Shown: positions 26,690 to 35,397 of the stretch, one piece after another | Position numbering within the stretch: the first letter of the stretch is position 1 | Layout: each line of letters begins with the position of its first letter | NCBI GenBank assembly: GCA_016790635.1 | Contig: JAEUOR010000070.1 | Span: 62,001 to 126,000, forward strand | DNA length: 64,000 bases | DNA from: Burkholderiales bacterium | GTDB taxonomy: Bacteria; Pseudomonadota; Gammaproteobacteria; Burkholderiales; JAEUOS01 | Reading direction: 5' to 3' | Position numbers and translations under genes: made by a program | The notes under the pieces: generated by a model | Seen by the model: the letters and a program-made list of their open reading frames with translations, nothing else | Told to the model about the DNA's origin: nothing | Databases searched by the model: none

Positions 26690-27244
26690 TCAGGCCTTGT
26701 TGCCGGCCGGCATTTCGAACACAAGGCAGGTGGTCGTGGCGTGGGCATAGAGCTTGCCGTCCGGCCCGACGATGCGCGCCTCGGCGGTGGCCAGTTGCCG
26801 TCCCGAGTGAATGACTGTACCAATGGCGCGTAGCGGCCCGGTCTTCTGGTTGGCTGCCCGGACGATGTTGACCCCCAGTTCGGCAGTCGTGTAGGCGCGG
26901 CCTGCCGGCATGGTGGTGTGGACGGCGCAGCCCAAGGCCGAATCAAGCAATGTCGCATACCAGCCGCCATGCACGCTGCCGATCGGGTTGTAGTGCTTGA
27001 TCTGTGGCGTACCCTGGAAGACGGCGCGGCCGAGATCAACTTCGACGAGCGCGAAGTCCAGCGTGTCGGCGATATGCGGATAAGGCAGTTCACCGGCGAG
27101 GAGCGCCCGCATGAACTCCAGCCCGGACATGTTCGGAGCCATCGCCGCCATGGCAATGCCAGGCTTGCCGCCACCTTTGAGCATGTTCGCGCGGGCAGCT
27201 TCCAGTTGCGCTTCCCATTGGGACAGCGTTTCTTCAGGGTTCAT
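26690..27244 (-). CDS. PaaI-type hotdog-fold thioesterase
   Basis: A 184-residue protein of the hotdog thioesterase superfamily (PaaI/4HBT group). The central HYNPIGSVHGGWYATLLDSALG matches the HGG-type active-site turn of this family, split here into short pieces. AYTTAELGVNIVRAA and ATAEARIVGPDGKLYAHATTTCLVF complete the fold. The ATG at 27244 gives the family length. It would hydrolyse short or aromatic acyl-CoA thioesters. It lies between the dehydratase and the aldolase, but sharing of a pathway is not proven. Confidence 0.87.
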   Translation of the reverse strand: MNPEETLSQWEAQLEAARANMLKGGGKPGIAMAAMAPNMSGLEFMRALLAGELPYPHIADTLDFALVEVDLGRAVFQGTPQIKHYNPIGSVHGGWYATLLDSALGCAVHTTMPAGRAYTTAELGVNIVRAANQKTGPLRAIGTVIHSGRQLATAEARIVGPDGKLYAHATTTCLVFEMPAGNKA

Positions 27245-27376
27245 GCAAGCGGGCTCCGGATGCCGCAAAAGTCGAGGGGAATGGGTCGGTCGTGAGGGGC
27301 GCTGGGCGCACGTTGACGCAAGGCCGACGACCGACAGCGCATCGTGTCTTGCAACCGCGCCCTGCCGCAGGGTTTA

Positions 27377-28156
27377 TCAGTCGGCATACCCCGGCAGTTC
27401 CCGATCCAGCACCCGCATCATGGCTGCGAAATACATGCGCTCGCGCTCCTCGCGCGAATGACTCTGGTCGGGCGGCGGCGTCTGCACCTGCCGGACGACC
27501 GCTTCCGACAGGACCTCGAGCTCGCGGCCGGTACCCATGGCCAGCACCTGGGTGCGGCAGGCGCGTTCAAGCTTGTAGAGCCGTCGATAGGCCTGCGCCA
27601 CGGTGTCGCCGACGACCAGCACGCCGTGGTTCTTCATGAACAGCACCTGCTTGTTGCCCATCAGGCGTGCCAGTCGCTCGCCTTCCTCGATGAAGTCCGC
27701 CGTGCCCAGGTAGGTGTCGTCGTAGGCGATCTGCCCCTGGAAAAAGGCCGCCGTCTGGGTCGACGCGACGAGGCGGTTGTTCTTCAGCATGTTCAGCGCC
27801 AGGGCCCAGGGCTGGTGGGTGTGCAGGACGACCCGCGCACCGGTGATGCGGTGGATGGGCGCATGGATGCAGCGCGCCGACAGTTCGACCACGCCTTCGC
27901 CTTCGAGGGTATCGCCGCGCTCGTTGAAGACCATCATGTCGCTGGCCCTGGCCTCGGACCAGTGCAGGCCGAAGGGCAGGATCAGGTAACGGTCCTCGTG
28001 CCCGGGCAGGGTCATGGTGAAGTGGTTGTCGATGCCCTCGTCGAGTTGGTCGAGCACGGCGAGACGGTGAGCGGCGGCCAGGTGGATCTTCGCCTCGCGC
28101 ACGGCGTCTGGCGCGGCGTCGGAGACACGTGCGGGTTTGAGGTTGTGAACGGTCAT
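27377..28156 (-). CDS. Class II aldolase/adducin-family protein
   Basis: A 259-residue zinc aldolase-fold protein. The metal-binding H112 and H114 are in VLHTHQPWAL, and a later NHG motif (FMKNHGVLVVGDT) supplies the third histidine. The segment HFTMTLPGHEDRYLI belongs to the longer class II aldolase subgroup that may act as an aldolase or a hydro-lyase on phosphorylated or free acid sugars. ATG 28156 is the conserved start. Placed near the rhamnonate dehydratase-like gene, it may cleave a later intermediate, though the class II subgroup also includes non-sugar enzymes. Confidence 0.86.
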   Translation of the reverse strand: MTVHNLKPARVSDAAPDAVREAKIHLAAAHRLAVLDQLDEGIDNHFTMTLPGHEDRYLILPFGLHWSEARASDMMVFNERGDTLEGEGVVELSARCIHAPIHRITGARVVLHTHQPWALALNMLKNNRLVASTQTAAFFQGQIAYDDTYLGTADFIEEGERLARLMGNKQVLFMKNHGVLVVGDTVAQAYRRLYKLERACRTQVLAMGTGRELEVLSEAVVRQVQTPPPDQSHSREERERMYFAAMMRVLDRELPGYAD

Positions 28157-28250
28157 GGCAGGCCTTTGCGCAGGCAGCTTGAGAGGACAACGAGTATAGC
28201 GAGGCGCGGGCAGGCGCCCGGAAGCCGCGCGCCGGCTCAGGCGCGGCGCG

Positions 28251-29399
28251 TCAGGCGCGTCCCCACAGCTTGTCGCTCGCCATCGCGGCGCCCTCGGCCA
28301 TCGACTTGAGTTTGGCGTACGCGATCGGCGGGTGCACGGCGCCGAAGCCGGCAAAGGTGCCGAAGCCGCAGTCGGAGGCCGCCATCACGCGCTCGCGCCC
28401 GACGATGTCGGCGAAGCGCAGCAGGCGCTGCGCGATAAGGCGCGGGTGCTCGATGAAGTTGCACACCGAATCGATGACGCCGGGAGCGAGGATCTTGTCT
28501 TCCGGGATCGCGGTGGCCTGCCATACATCCCATTCGTGCGCGTGGCGCGGATTGGACGCCTCGAACACATAGGTACCCACGCGCGCCTTCAGCACCACCG
28601 GCATGATGATCTCGAGCGGCACGTCGAAGTGGTGCGGGCCATCGTAGTTGCCCCAGCAGATGTGCATGCGCACCCGCGCCGGATCGATGTTGGCCAGCGC
28701 ACTGTTGAGCGCGTCGATCTGCAGGTGGGCATTGCGCAGGAATTCGTTGTCATCGACGTCGCGAAAGCGGATGTGGCGCCCCATGGCGATGTCCGGTGCA
28801 TCGATCTGCAGGTCGAAACCGGCCGCCACGATCGCCTCGTATTCCGTGCGCATCGCGTCGGCCAGCGCGCCGATGTAGGCCTCCTGCGTGGCGTAGTGCC
28901 GGTTCGGCTGGAACACTGCGATCACGCCAGGCGAAGCGGCGTTCATGAAGGCGCGCTTCACGCCGGCGGCATCAACGGCGTCCCTGAGATTGGCAAGATC
29001 GGCTTGCAGCGGTTCGAGGGTGCGCACGCTGATGGGCGCGCAGCAGATCGGGCGATGGTACTTGGGCGTGGCACCGAGCTTGGCCAGACGCTCCTTGTAG
29101 TCCGGGAAATCGTCCAGATCCCGGGGAACCGCGCGCGGCATCTCGCCGATCTCGAAGCCGGTAAGGCGATGGCGGATGTAGGTGGCGTAGCTGATCTTGC
29201 TCATTTCGCCGTCGCTGACCACGTCCACGCCCACCTCGACCTGCTTTTTCACCACCGCGGCGACGCCCGCACGCATGACGCGCGCGTAGGTCTCCCGGTC
29301 GGTGAGCGTGCCCTGGTCCTCGGCGAAGAGCTGGTCGACCACTTCCTGCGGTCGCGGCAGGCTGCCGACATGAGTGGTGAGAATGCGGGAGGGGGACAT
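28251..29399 (-). CDS. MetE-like cobalamin-independent methyltransferase-family protein
   Basis: A 382-residue TIM-barrel protein related to the C-terminal half of MetE. THVGSLPRPQEV starts the domain. The zinc-site features HICWGNYDGPHH and ASDCGFG contain the expected histidine and cysteines. The N-terminal half of MetE is absent, so it is not a full methionine synthase. Homologues act in alkyl transfer from corrinoid or thiol carriers, or have unknown roles. AGGAG precedes the ATG at 29399. A perfect palindrome lies 43-56 bp upstream. Function unresolved. Confidence 0.82.
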   Translation of the reverse strand: MSPSRILTTHVGSLPRPQEVVDQLFAEDQGTLTDRETYARVMRAGVAAVVKKQVEVGVDVVSDGEMSKISYATYIRHRLTGFEIGEMPRAVPRDLDDFPDYKERLAKLGATPKYHRPICCAPISVRTLEPLQADLANLRDAVDAAGVKRAFMNAASPGVIAVFQPNRHYATQEAYIGALADAMRTEYEAIVAAGFDLQIDAPDIAMGRHIRFRDVDDNEFLRNAHLQIDALNSALANIDPARVRMHICWGNYDGPHHFDVPLEIIMPVVLKARVGTYVFEASNPRHAHEWDVWQATAIPEDKILAPGVIDSVCNFIEHPRLIAQRLLRFADIVGRERVMAASDCGFGTFAGFGAVHPPIAYAKLKSMAEGAAMASDKLWGRA

Positions 29400-29441
29400 G
29401 CTGCGCTCCTGGCTGAGATGGCGATCGATTCTAGCTCGCTT

Positions 29442-29455
29442 TGCATACGTATGCA
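29442..29455. promoter_or_regulatory. Perfect palindrome TGCATACGTATGCA
   Basis: A perfect 14-bp palindrome, A/T-rich in a GC-rich region, 43-56 bp upstream of the MetE-like gene on the minus strand and 40 bp after the Sua5 stop. It resembles GntR-type operators (GTAT/ATAC half sites). No regulator gene lies nearby. Confidence 0.6.
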
Positions 29456-29494
29456 GCGCGGTTCGCGGAAGGCGTGAGGCAGGTACGCAGGTCT

Positions 29495-30505
29495 TTAACG
29501 AGCTTCGTCGGAAGCGGCGCCCGACCCGGCAACGGCGCGCCGCAGGCGGTCGTGCACCGCTTCCCAGGCGGCGCCGACCGGTGGCGTCTCGACCAGCAGC
29601 AGGTCGCAACCGGCGCAGTCCATCTCGCGCAGCGTCGCGTACAGGCTGTGCGCAAAGCCCTCGGCATCAATGGCGGCGGCCCAGTGCCGCAGATTCTTGC
29701 CGGCGGGGCGTTTGCGCGACAGGACGGCGACGTTGCCGGCGTGGCAGGCGATGGCCTGGGCGAGTTCGCTCGCGGGCAGCATCGCGACACGGTGGCGCGG
29801 TGCGTAGTGCTTCTCCAGCGACCCCGAGACGCGCGGCACCGCCGTGCTGCCCCGGTCATCGAAGTCCGCGACTGTGGCCAGCATGTCGCGGGTGATCCGC
29901 CCGGGCCGCAGGACGCGCACGCCGCCCAGGTCGCAGGCGACGATGGTCGACTCGATGCCGACCTGAGAGGCGCCGCCGTCGAGCACCAGGTCGACGGCGG
30001 CGCCGAACTCCTCGCGTACATGCGCGGCAGTGGTGGCGCTGACGCGACCGAACTTGTTGGCCGACGGCGCGGCGACGCCGCCGCCGAACGCGGCAAGCAC
30101 CGCGTGCGCGACCGGATGCGAGGGTACGCGCAGGCCCACCGTGTCCTGGCCGCCGGTCACCGCATTGAGCACGTGCGGGGCACGCTTCAAGATCAAGGTC
30201 AGCGGGCCGGGCCAGAAGGCGGCGGCCAGCCGCCGCGCCACATCCGGAATGTCGCGCGCCCAGTCGTCGAGTTGCGCGGCGGAAGCCAGATGCACGATCA
30301 CCGGATGGTCCGCCGGGCGGCCCTTGGCCGCAAACATCCTGGCGATGGCCGCAGGGTTGGAGGCGTCGGCGGCGAGACCGTAGACGGTCTCGGTCGGCAG
30401 TCCCAGAAGGCCGCCTGCGCCAAGCACTTCGACGGCGCGCGCGATCGCGTCAGCGTCGGCAGCGACGGCCGCCGCCACGCCGCCCGGGTCGGGCCTGCCA
30501 CTCAT
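29495..30505 (-). CDS. sua5: Threonylcarbamoyl-AMP synthase, long Sua5/YwlC form
   Basis: A 336-residue enzyme making threonylcarbamoyl-AMP for t6A37 in tRNAs that read ANN codons. The TsaC core is clear: GLPTETVYGLAADA, FAAKGRP, HPVIVHL, FWPGPLTLIL, and TVGLRVPSHPVA. The extra C-terminal Sua5 domain follows a linker of about 20 residues (SGSLEKHYAPRHRVAML). Its start overlaps the purK stop by 4 bp, so it is the final gene of the pur-fba set. Confidence 0.95.
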   Translation of the reverse strand: MSGRPDPGGVAAAVAADADAIARAVEVLGAGGLLGLPTETVYGLAADASNPAAIARMFAAKGRPADHPVIVHLASAAQLDDWARDIPDVARRLAAAFWPGPLTLILKRAPHVLNAVTGGQDTVGLRVPSHPVAHAVLAAFGGGVAAPSANKFGRVSATTAAHVREEFGAAVDLVLDGGASQVGIESTIVACDLGGVRVLRPGRITRDMLATVADFDDRGSTAVPRVSGSLEKHYAPRHRVAMLPASELAQAIACHAGNVAVLSRKRPAGKNLRHWAAAIDAEGFAHSLYATLREMDCAGCDLLLVETPPVGAAWEAVHDRLRRAVAGSGAASDEAR

Positions 30506-31641
30506 CCCGCGCCGAGCGCGCCGCGCACCTGTGCCGCGGCGACGATTGCCTCTTCGACGCTGGCGCCCAGCACCGTGATGTGTCCCATCTTGCGGCCGGG
30601 GCGCGCTTGAGACTTGCCGTAGAGGTGCAGCTTGGCGGCGTCATGGGCAAGCACGCGCGACCAGTCGGGCGGCAGGGAGAGGTCGGCGCCGTGCCAGCTT
30701 TCGCCCAGCACGTTGATCATGACAGCCGCCGTGTGCTGGCGCGTGTCGCCCAGGGGCAGGCCGGCCAGCACCCGCACCTGCTGCTCGAACTGGCTGGTCA
30801 CGCAGGCATCGATGCTGTAGTGCCCGCTGTTGTGCGGGCGCGGCGCGAGCTCGTTGACCAGGAGGGTGTTGTCGCGCAGGACGAAGAACTCTACGCACAG
30901 CACGCCGGCGTAATCCAGGCGCCGCGCGATGGTGAGCGCTGCCGCACGGGCGCGCGCCGTGAGCGCCTCGGAAACGCGCGCCGGAACGATGGTGGTGTCC
31001 AGAATGCCGCCCTTGTGCTCGTTTTCCGAGACCGGATACACCGCGGTGGCGCCGTCACGGCCGCGTGCAACGACCACCGAGAGCTCGCACATCAGGTCCA
31101 GGCGCTTTTCCAGCACGCAGGGGACGCCGCCGAATTCCGCGAACGCGGCCGCGGCTTCCGCGGGTGTCGCCACGCGCGCCTGGCCCTTGCCGTCGTAGCC
31201 CAGGCGCGCCACCTTGAGGATGCCGGGAAAGAGGTCGGCGGGGAGCGAGGCAATCGCGCCGGCGTCGCGCACTTCCGCATACGGCGCCACGCCCACGTCA
31301 CAGCCGGCGACGAAAGCCTTCTCGCGGATGCGGTCCTGGGCGATGGCCACGCTCTCGGCCTGCGGGTTCACCTGGCAACGCGACGCGAGAAACTCGAGCG
31401 CCCGGGCCGGCACGTTCTCGAATTCGGTCGTCACGCCGCCGGCCAGGCGCGCGAGTTCCTCGAGCCCCTGGGTGTCGAGATAGTCGCGGCGGATGTGCAG
31501 GTCGGCAACCGTGCCGGCCGGACTTTCCTGTCCGGGATCGAGCACGGCGACCTTGTAACCCATGCTCTGCGCCGCCATGCAGAACATGCGGCCCAGTTGA
31601 CCGCCGCCCAACAGCCCCAGCCAGGCGCCAGGAGAGATCAC
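30502..31641 (-). CDS. purK: 5-(carboxyamino)imidazole ribonucleotide synthase PurK
   Basis: A 379-residue ATP-grasp enzyme that carboxylates AIR to N5-CAIR. The start LGLLGGGQLGRMFCMAAQSMGY marks the N-terminal nucleotide domain, cut to its core here. FPGILKVARLGYDGKGQ and NELAPRPHNSGHYSIDACVTSQFEQ give the ATP-grasp and metal-binding elements. It overlaps purE by 4 bp and sua5 by 4 bp, a compact cluster. Confidence 0.97.
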   Translation of the reverse strand: MISPGAWLGLLGGGQLGRMFCMAAQSMGYKVAVLDPGQESPAGTVADLHIRRDYLDTQGLEELARLAGGVTTEFENVPARALEFLASRCQVNPQAESVAIAQDRIREKAFVAGCDVGVAPYAEVRDAGAIASLPADLFPGILKVARLGYDGKGQARVATPAEAAAAFAEFGGVPCVLEKRLDLMCELSVVVARGRDGATAVYPVSENEHKGGILDTTIVPARVSEALTARARAAALTIARRLDYAGVLCVEFFVLRDNTLLVNELAPRPHNSGHYSIDACVTSQFEQQVRVLAGLPLGDTRQHTAAVMINVLGESWHGADLSLPPDWSRVLAHDAAKLHLYGKSQARPGRKMGHITVLGASVEEAIVAAAQVRGALGAG

Positions 31642-32162
31642 TTTTTCGGCGGCAGGGTCATCGCGCGCGCAGCCTCGCTCTGGCGGGTACGGAACGCGGC
31701 CAGGCGGCCGGCAAGCGCCGCGTCACCGGCGGTGAGCATCGCCACCGCGAACAACGCCGCATTGGCCGCGCCGGCCTCTCCGATGGCGAAAGTCGCGACC
31801 GGGATGCCGCGCGGCATCTGCACGATCGAGTACAGCGAGTCCTGGCCCGCAAGGTGGCGCGAGGGCACCGGAACACCGAGCACCGGAACCGTGGTCTTGG
31901 CAGCAAGCATGCCCGGCAGATGTGCCGCACCGCCGGCGCCGGCGATGATGGCGCGCAGGCCGCGCGCCGCAGCGGCCTCGGCATACGCGAACATTTCGTC
32001 GGGCATGCGGTGCGCGGACAGCACGCGGTACTCGTGGGCGACGCCGAACTCGGCCAGCAGATCGACCGCGTGGCGCATCACCTCCCAGTCGCTCTGGCTG
32101 CCCATGACCACCCCGACTGCGGGCGGTGCGGTCTTGCCGGCCGTCTTCGCTGCGCGCGCCAT
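31638..32162 (-). CDS. purE: N5-CAIR mutase PurE
   Basis: A 174-residue class I mutase converting N5-CAIR to CAIR in purine synthesis. GVVMGSQSDWEVM holds the phosphate-binding serines, then the active-site histidine of SAHRMP (the AHR motif), and GAGGAAHLPGMLAAKT closes the ribose pocket. Its ATG shares one base with the purC stop. Together purC-purE-purK encode three consecutive steps of the pathway. Confidence 0.97.
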   Translation of the reverse strand: MARAAKTAGKTAPPAVGVVMGSQSDWEVMRHAVDLLAEFGVAHEYRVLSAHRMPDEMFAYAEAAAARGLRAIIAGAGGAAHLPGMLAAKTTVPVLGVPVPSRHLAGQDSLYSIVQMPRGIPVATFAIGEAGAANAALFAVAMLTAGDAALAGRLAAFRTRQSEAARAMTLPPKK

Positions 32163-33052
32163 CAGTCCAGTGACTCGCCGGTCAGCCAGGTCAGCGCTTC
32201 GCGATAGCGCATGGAGGTACCCTCGACAATGGCGGCCGGCAGGGGCGGCGGGGGCGGCTTCTTGTCCCAGGCCAGTGTCTCCAGATAGTCGCGTACGAAC
32301 TGCTTGTCGAACGAAGGCGGGCTGATGCCGACACGGTACTCGTCGGCCGGCCAGAAGCGCGAGGAATCTGCCGTCAACGCCTCGTCCATCAGGGTGAGTG
32401 TGCCGTTCGCATCGAGCCCGAACTCGAACTTGGTATCGGCGATGATGATGCCGCGCGTCAAGGCGTAGCGGGAGGCCTCGTCGTAGAGCGCCAGGCTCAC
32501 AGCGCGCATGCGCGCGGCCATCGGTGCGCCGATGACGCGCTCGACTTCCGCGAAGGCGATGTTTTCGTCGTGCATTCCCGCCGGCGCCTTGGACGCGGGG
32601 GTGAAGATGGGCTGCGGCAGCTTCTGCGCCTGCTGCAACCCCTCGGGCAGCCGGATGCCGCACACAGCGCGGGTCGCCAGGTAGTCCTTCCAGCCGGAAC
32701 CGATGAGGTAGCCGCGCACGACCGCCTCGATGGGCAGCGGCTTCAGGCGCCGGGCAACCACAGCGCGGCCACACACCTGGGGGCGCTCTGCCGGTTTGAC
32801 AACCGACTCGGGGTCGATGCCGGTGAGATGATTGGGGGTGAGATGCGCAAGCCGCGCGAACCAGAAATCGGACATGCGCGACAGCACCCGGCCCTTGTCC
32901 GGGATCGGTTCGGCCATGACCACGTCAAAGGCAGACAGCCGGTCGGTCGTGACGATGAGCAGCAGGTCCTCGCCGACCGCGTAGGTGTCCCGCACCTTGC
33001 CGCGATGAATCAGCGGCAGGCTTGCGATCGTCGAACGATGAAGCGCAGTCAA
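32162..33052 (-). CDS. purC: SAICAR synthase PurC
   Basis: A 296-residue ATP-dependent ligase joining aspartate to CAIR. Motifs: HRGKVRDTYAVG, TTDRLSAFDV, RGYLIGSGWKDY, and the late IIADTKFEFG. The start is probably TTG at 33052, giving TALHRSTIASLPLIHRG as in other betaproteobacterial PurC proteins. The frame is open further but would run into fba. The gap to the fba stop is 62 bp. Confidence 0.95.
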   Translation of the reverse strand: MTALHRSTIASLPLIHRGKVRDTYAVGEDLLLIVTTDRLSAFDVVMAEPIPDKGRVLSRMSDFWFARLAHLTPNHLTGIDPESVVKPAERPQVCGRAVVARRLKPLPIEAVVRGYLIGSGWKDYLATRAVCGIRLPEGLQQAQKLPQPIFTPASKAPAGMHDENIAFAEVERVIGAPMAARMRAVSLALYDEASRYALTRGIIIADTKFEFGLDANGTLTLMDEALTADSSRFWPADEYRVGISPPSFDKQFVRDYLETLAWDKKPPPPPLPAAIVEGTSMRYREALTWLTGESLD

Positions 33053-33114
33053 GTCGGTCGCCTGGAAGCGCGGCGCGGCGGCACGGGGCCGCCGCAGGGC
33101 CGTTCGCAGATTGT

Positions 33115-34179
33115 CTAGTTGACCACCTGCGTGAGCTTTCCGGTCGCGTAGCGCTGTGCCATGTCCGAGAGCGGCACAGGCTTGATCTTGGAGGCCTGGC
33201 CGGCACACCCGAACTGCTGGTAGCGCTCGCGCACCACCGCCTTGGCAGCGGCACGCGCGGGCTTGAGATAGTCGCGCGGGTCGAAGGCGCTCTTGTTCTC
33301 GTTCATGTACTTGCGGATCGCGCCGGTCATGGCCAGGCGGATATCGGTGTCGATGTTGACCTTGCGCACGCCGTGCTTGATGCCTTCCTGGATCTCCTCG
33401 ACCGGAACTCCGTAGGTCTCCTTCATCTCGCCGCCGTTGTCGCGGATGATCTGCAGCAAGTCCTGCGGCACCGAGGAAGAGCCATGCATCACCAGGTGGG
33501 TGTTGGGGATGCGCTTGTGGATCTGCTTGATGCGCTCGATCGCCAGGATGTCGCCGGTCGGCTTGCGCGAGAACTTGTAGGCGCCGTGCGAGGTGCCGAT
33601 CGCGATCGCCAGCGCATCGAGCTGGGTCTTCTTGACGAAGTCGGCGGCCTGGTCGGGGTCGGTCAGGAGCTGGTCGCGCGTCATGGTCGCCTCGGTCCCG
33701 TGGCCGTCTTCCTTGTCGCCACGCATGGTTTCCAGAGAACCCAGGCAGCCCAGCTCGCCCTCCACCGTGATGCCCAGCGTATGCGCCATGCCGACCACCT
33801 TTTGCGTGACATCGACGTTGTAGTCGTAATCGGCGATGGTCTTGCCGTCGGCTTCAAGCGAGCCGTCCATCATGACCGAGGAAAAGCCCAGCTTGATCGC
33901 TCCCTCGCACACTGCCGGCGACTGGCCATGATCCTGATGCATGACGATCGGCATGTGCGGATACGCCTCCAGCGCGGCCTGGATCAGGTGCTTGAGGAAG
34001 TGTTCGCCGGCATACTTGCGCGCCCCGGCCGAGGCCTGCATGATCACCGGCGCGTCGAGTTCGGCGGCGGCCTCCATGATCGCCTGCACCTGCTCCAGGT
34101 TGTTGACGTTGAAGGCGGGCAGACCGTAGCTGTTCTCGGCGGCGTGGTCGAGCAGTTGGCGCATGGAAACCAAGGGCAT
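33115..34179 (-). CDS. fba: Class II fructose-1,6-bisphosphate aldolase
   Basis: A 354-residue zinc aldolase. The active site includes HQDHG (QDHG core, residues near 84), the catalytic loop VEGELGCLGSLE, AIGTSHGAYKF with the second metal histidine, and VMHGSSSVP. It cleaves fructose 1,6-bisphosphate to dihydroxyacetone phosphate and glyceraldehyde 3-phosphate. ATG 34179 follows a GAGGATC ribosome site. A promoter with a palindrome lies at 34262-34285, so it leads the fba-purCEK-sua5 set. Confidence 0.97.
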   Translation of the reverse strand: MPLVSMRQLLDHAAENSYGLPAFNVNNLEQVQAIMEAAAELDAPVIMQASAGARKYAGEHFLKHLIQAALEAYPHMPIVMHQDHGQSPAVCEGAIKLGFSSVMMDGSLEADGKTIADYDYNVDVTQKVVGMAHTLGITVEGELGCLGSLETMRGDKEDGHGTEATMTRDQLLTDPDQAADFVKKTQLDALAIAIGTSHGAYKFSRKPTGDILAIERIKQIHKRIPNTHLVMHGSSSVPQDLLQIIRDNGGEMKETYGVPVEEIQEGIKHGVRKVNIDTDIRLAMTGAIRKYMNENKSAFDPRDYLKPARAAAKAVVRERYQQFGCAGQASKIKPVPLSDMAQRYATGKLTQVVN

Positions 34180-34261
34180 GGCGGATCCTCGTTCGTAGGG
34201 ATATCGGGTCGCACCGTCGCCCGAAAGCGGGTTTCGGGGAGGGTGCAATGCAAGAACTCGG

Positions 34262-34285
34262 ATTTTATGCCAGTGAACCGTTCAC
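34262..34285 (-). promoter_or_regulatory. Likely fba promoter with palindrome GTGAAC-N-GTTCAC
   Basis: On the minus strand a TAAAAT -10 (34267-34262) is preceded by the perfect palindrome GTGAACGGTTCAC at 34285-34273, which covers the spacer and -35 zone. A bound protein would block polymerase. It lies 83 bp upstream of the fba start. Confidence 0.5.
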
Positions 34286-34307
34286 GACCGGCGCCGGGGA
34301 TGCCTCT

Positions 34308-34329
34308 CACGCCAAGGAGACTTGGCGTG
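34308..34329 (-). terminator. Strong hairpin closing the ECF cassette
   Basis: CACGCCAAG-GAGA-CTTGGCGTG is a perfect 9-bp stem with a 4-nt loop, starting 9 bp past the stop of the last cassette gene. No T tract follows, but the strong stem suggests a terminator or a transcript-end stabiliser between the cassette and fba. Confidence 0.55.
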
Positions 34330-34337
34330 GCAAGTCA

Positions 34338-34784
34338 TCAGTCCGGAATGACCGGCTCGACCAGCTGTGCCAGCTGCACCAGCGATTCCTGCCAGCCGAG
34401 GTAGCACATCTCGGTGGGGATCACGGCCGGGATGCCGCTCTGCACCACTTCCAGTTCGGTGCCGCACGACACTGCGCGCAGGACCACGGTGGTTTCCATC
34501 TCCCCGGGCAGGTTGGGGTCGTCGAACGTGTCGGAGTAGCGCAGGCGTTCGTTGGGCACGAGTTCCCGGTACTCGCCACCGAAGGAATGCCCGTTGCCGC
34601 TGCCGAAATTGGTGAACGACATGCGAAAGCGGCCACCGACGCGGGCGTCGAGCTCGTGCACCCGGCAGGTGAAACCAAAGGGCGGCAGCCATTTGGCCAT
34701 CGCATCAGGGGTGAGGAAAGCGCGATAGATGCGCTCGGGGCTGGCGCGCAGGACGCGATGCAGGCGGACGGTTCCGGTGGTCAA
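34338..34784 (-). CDS. AHSA1-type SRPBCC protein, last gene of ECF cassette
   Basis: A 148-residue protein with the activator-of-Hsp90-like START fold: an early VLRASPERIYRAFLTPDAMAKWLPP segment, VGGRFRMSF, FGGEYRELVPNERLRYSDTF, and a late CYLGWQESLVQLAQLVEP. These proteins bind hydrophobic ligands and recur in ECF-sigma stress cassettes. A 9-bp-stem hairpin closes transcription just downstream. Its own biochemical function is not known. Confidence 0.85.
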   Translation of the reverse strand: MTTGTVRLHRVLRASPERIYRAFLTPDAMAKWLPPFGFTCRVHELDARVGGRFRMSFTNFGSGNGHSFGGEYRELVPNERLRYSDTFDDPNLPGEMETTVVLRAVSCGTELEVVQSGIPAVIPTEMCYLGWQESLVQLAQLVEPVIPD

Positions 34785-34871
34785 TTGAAGCCTCTTGGCG
34801 GTTCAGGTAGACAAGGCAGGACAGGGAGGTGCGGCCCAGGGCGAGTCGATGCGAAAGGTCAGGAATCCGAT

Positions 34872-35339
34872 TCAGGCGCGCACTGCAGCTTCGATTTCGG
34901 CGATGTCGATTTTCATCTGCTTCATCATGGCGGCCATCGCTTTGGCAGAGACCGTCTTGTCGGCATTGGCCGTCAGCTCGACCAGCCGCTTCGGGAAGAC
35001 CTGCCATGAAACCCCGTAGCGGTCCTTGAGCCACCCGCAGTGGCTTTCCTTGCCGCCATTCGCGGTCAACGCAGCCCAGAGCCGGTCGGACTCGGCCTGA
35101 TCCTCGGTCGCGACCGAAATCGACACCGCCTCGGTCAGCGTGAACATCGGCCCCGCGTCGAGAATTTGGTACGGCACCCCGCCAAGCGAGAAGTCGACGA
35201 CCGAGAACGTGCCATGTCCGGCGTCGCCGCGAAAAACCCTCTCGACCCGGCTGCCCGGGATCAGGGAGCAGTAGAACTCCGCGGCTTCAGGACCGCGGCC
35301 GTCACCGAACCAGAGGCAGGTACGTATGGAATTGGTCAA
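34872..35339 (-). CDS. PhnB-type VOC family protein
   Basis: A 155-residue vicinal oxygen chelate-fold protein of the PhnB/3-demethylubiquinone methyltransferase-like group: NSIRTCLWFGDG, AAEFYCSLIPGSRVERVFRGD, then DAGPMFTLTEAVSISVATED and DRYGVSWQVFPKRL. It extends past the usual core with a charged C-terminal helix. Likely a metal-independent binding or resistance-type protein. Gene order places it in the same operon as the DUF1428 gene, 58 bp downstream of it. Confidence 0.85.
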   Translation of the reverse strand: MTNSIRTCLWFGDGRGPEAAEFYCSLIPGSRVERVFRGDAGHGTFSVVDFSLGGVPYQILDAGPMFTLTEAVSISVATEDQAESDRLWAALTANGGKESHCGWLKDRYGVSWQVFPKRLVELTANADKTVSAKAMAAMMKQMKIDIAEIEAAVRA

Positions 35340-35397
35340 CGTGCTTCTCCTTGTGTGATTGAGTCGAACCTTCGATCTTGCCGAGCCTGATGTCGTG

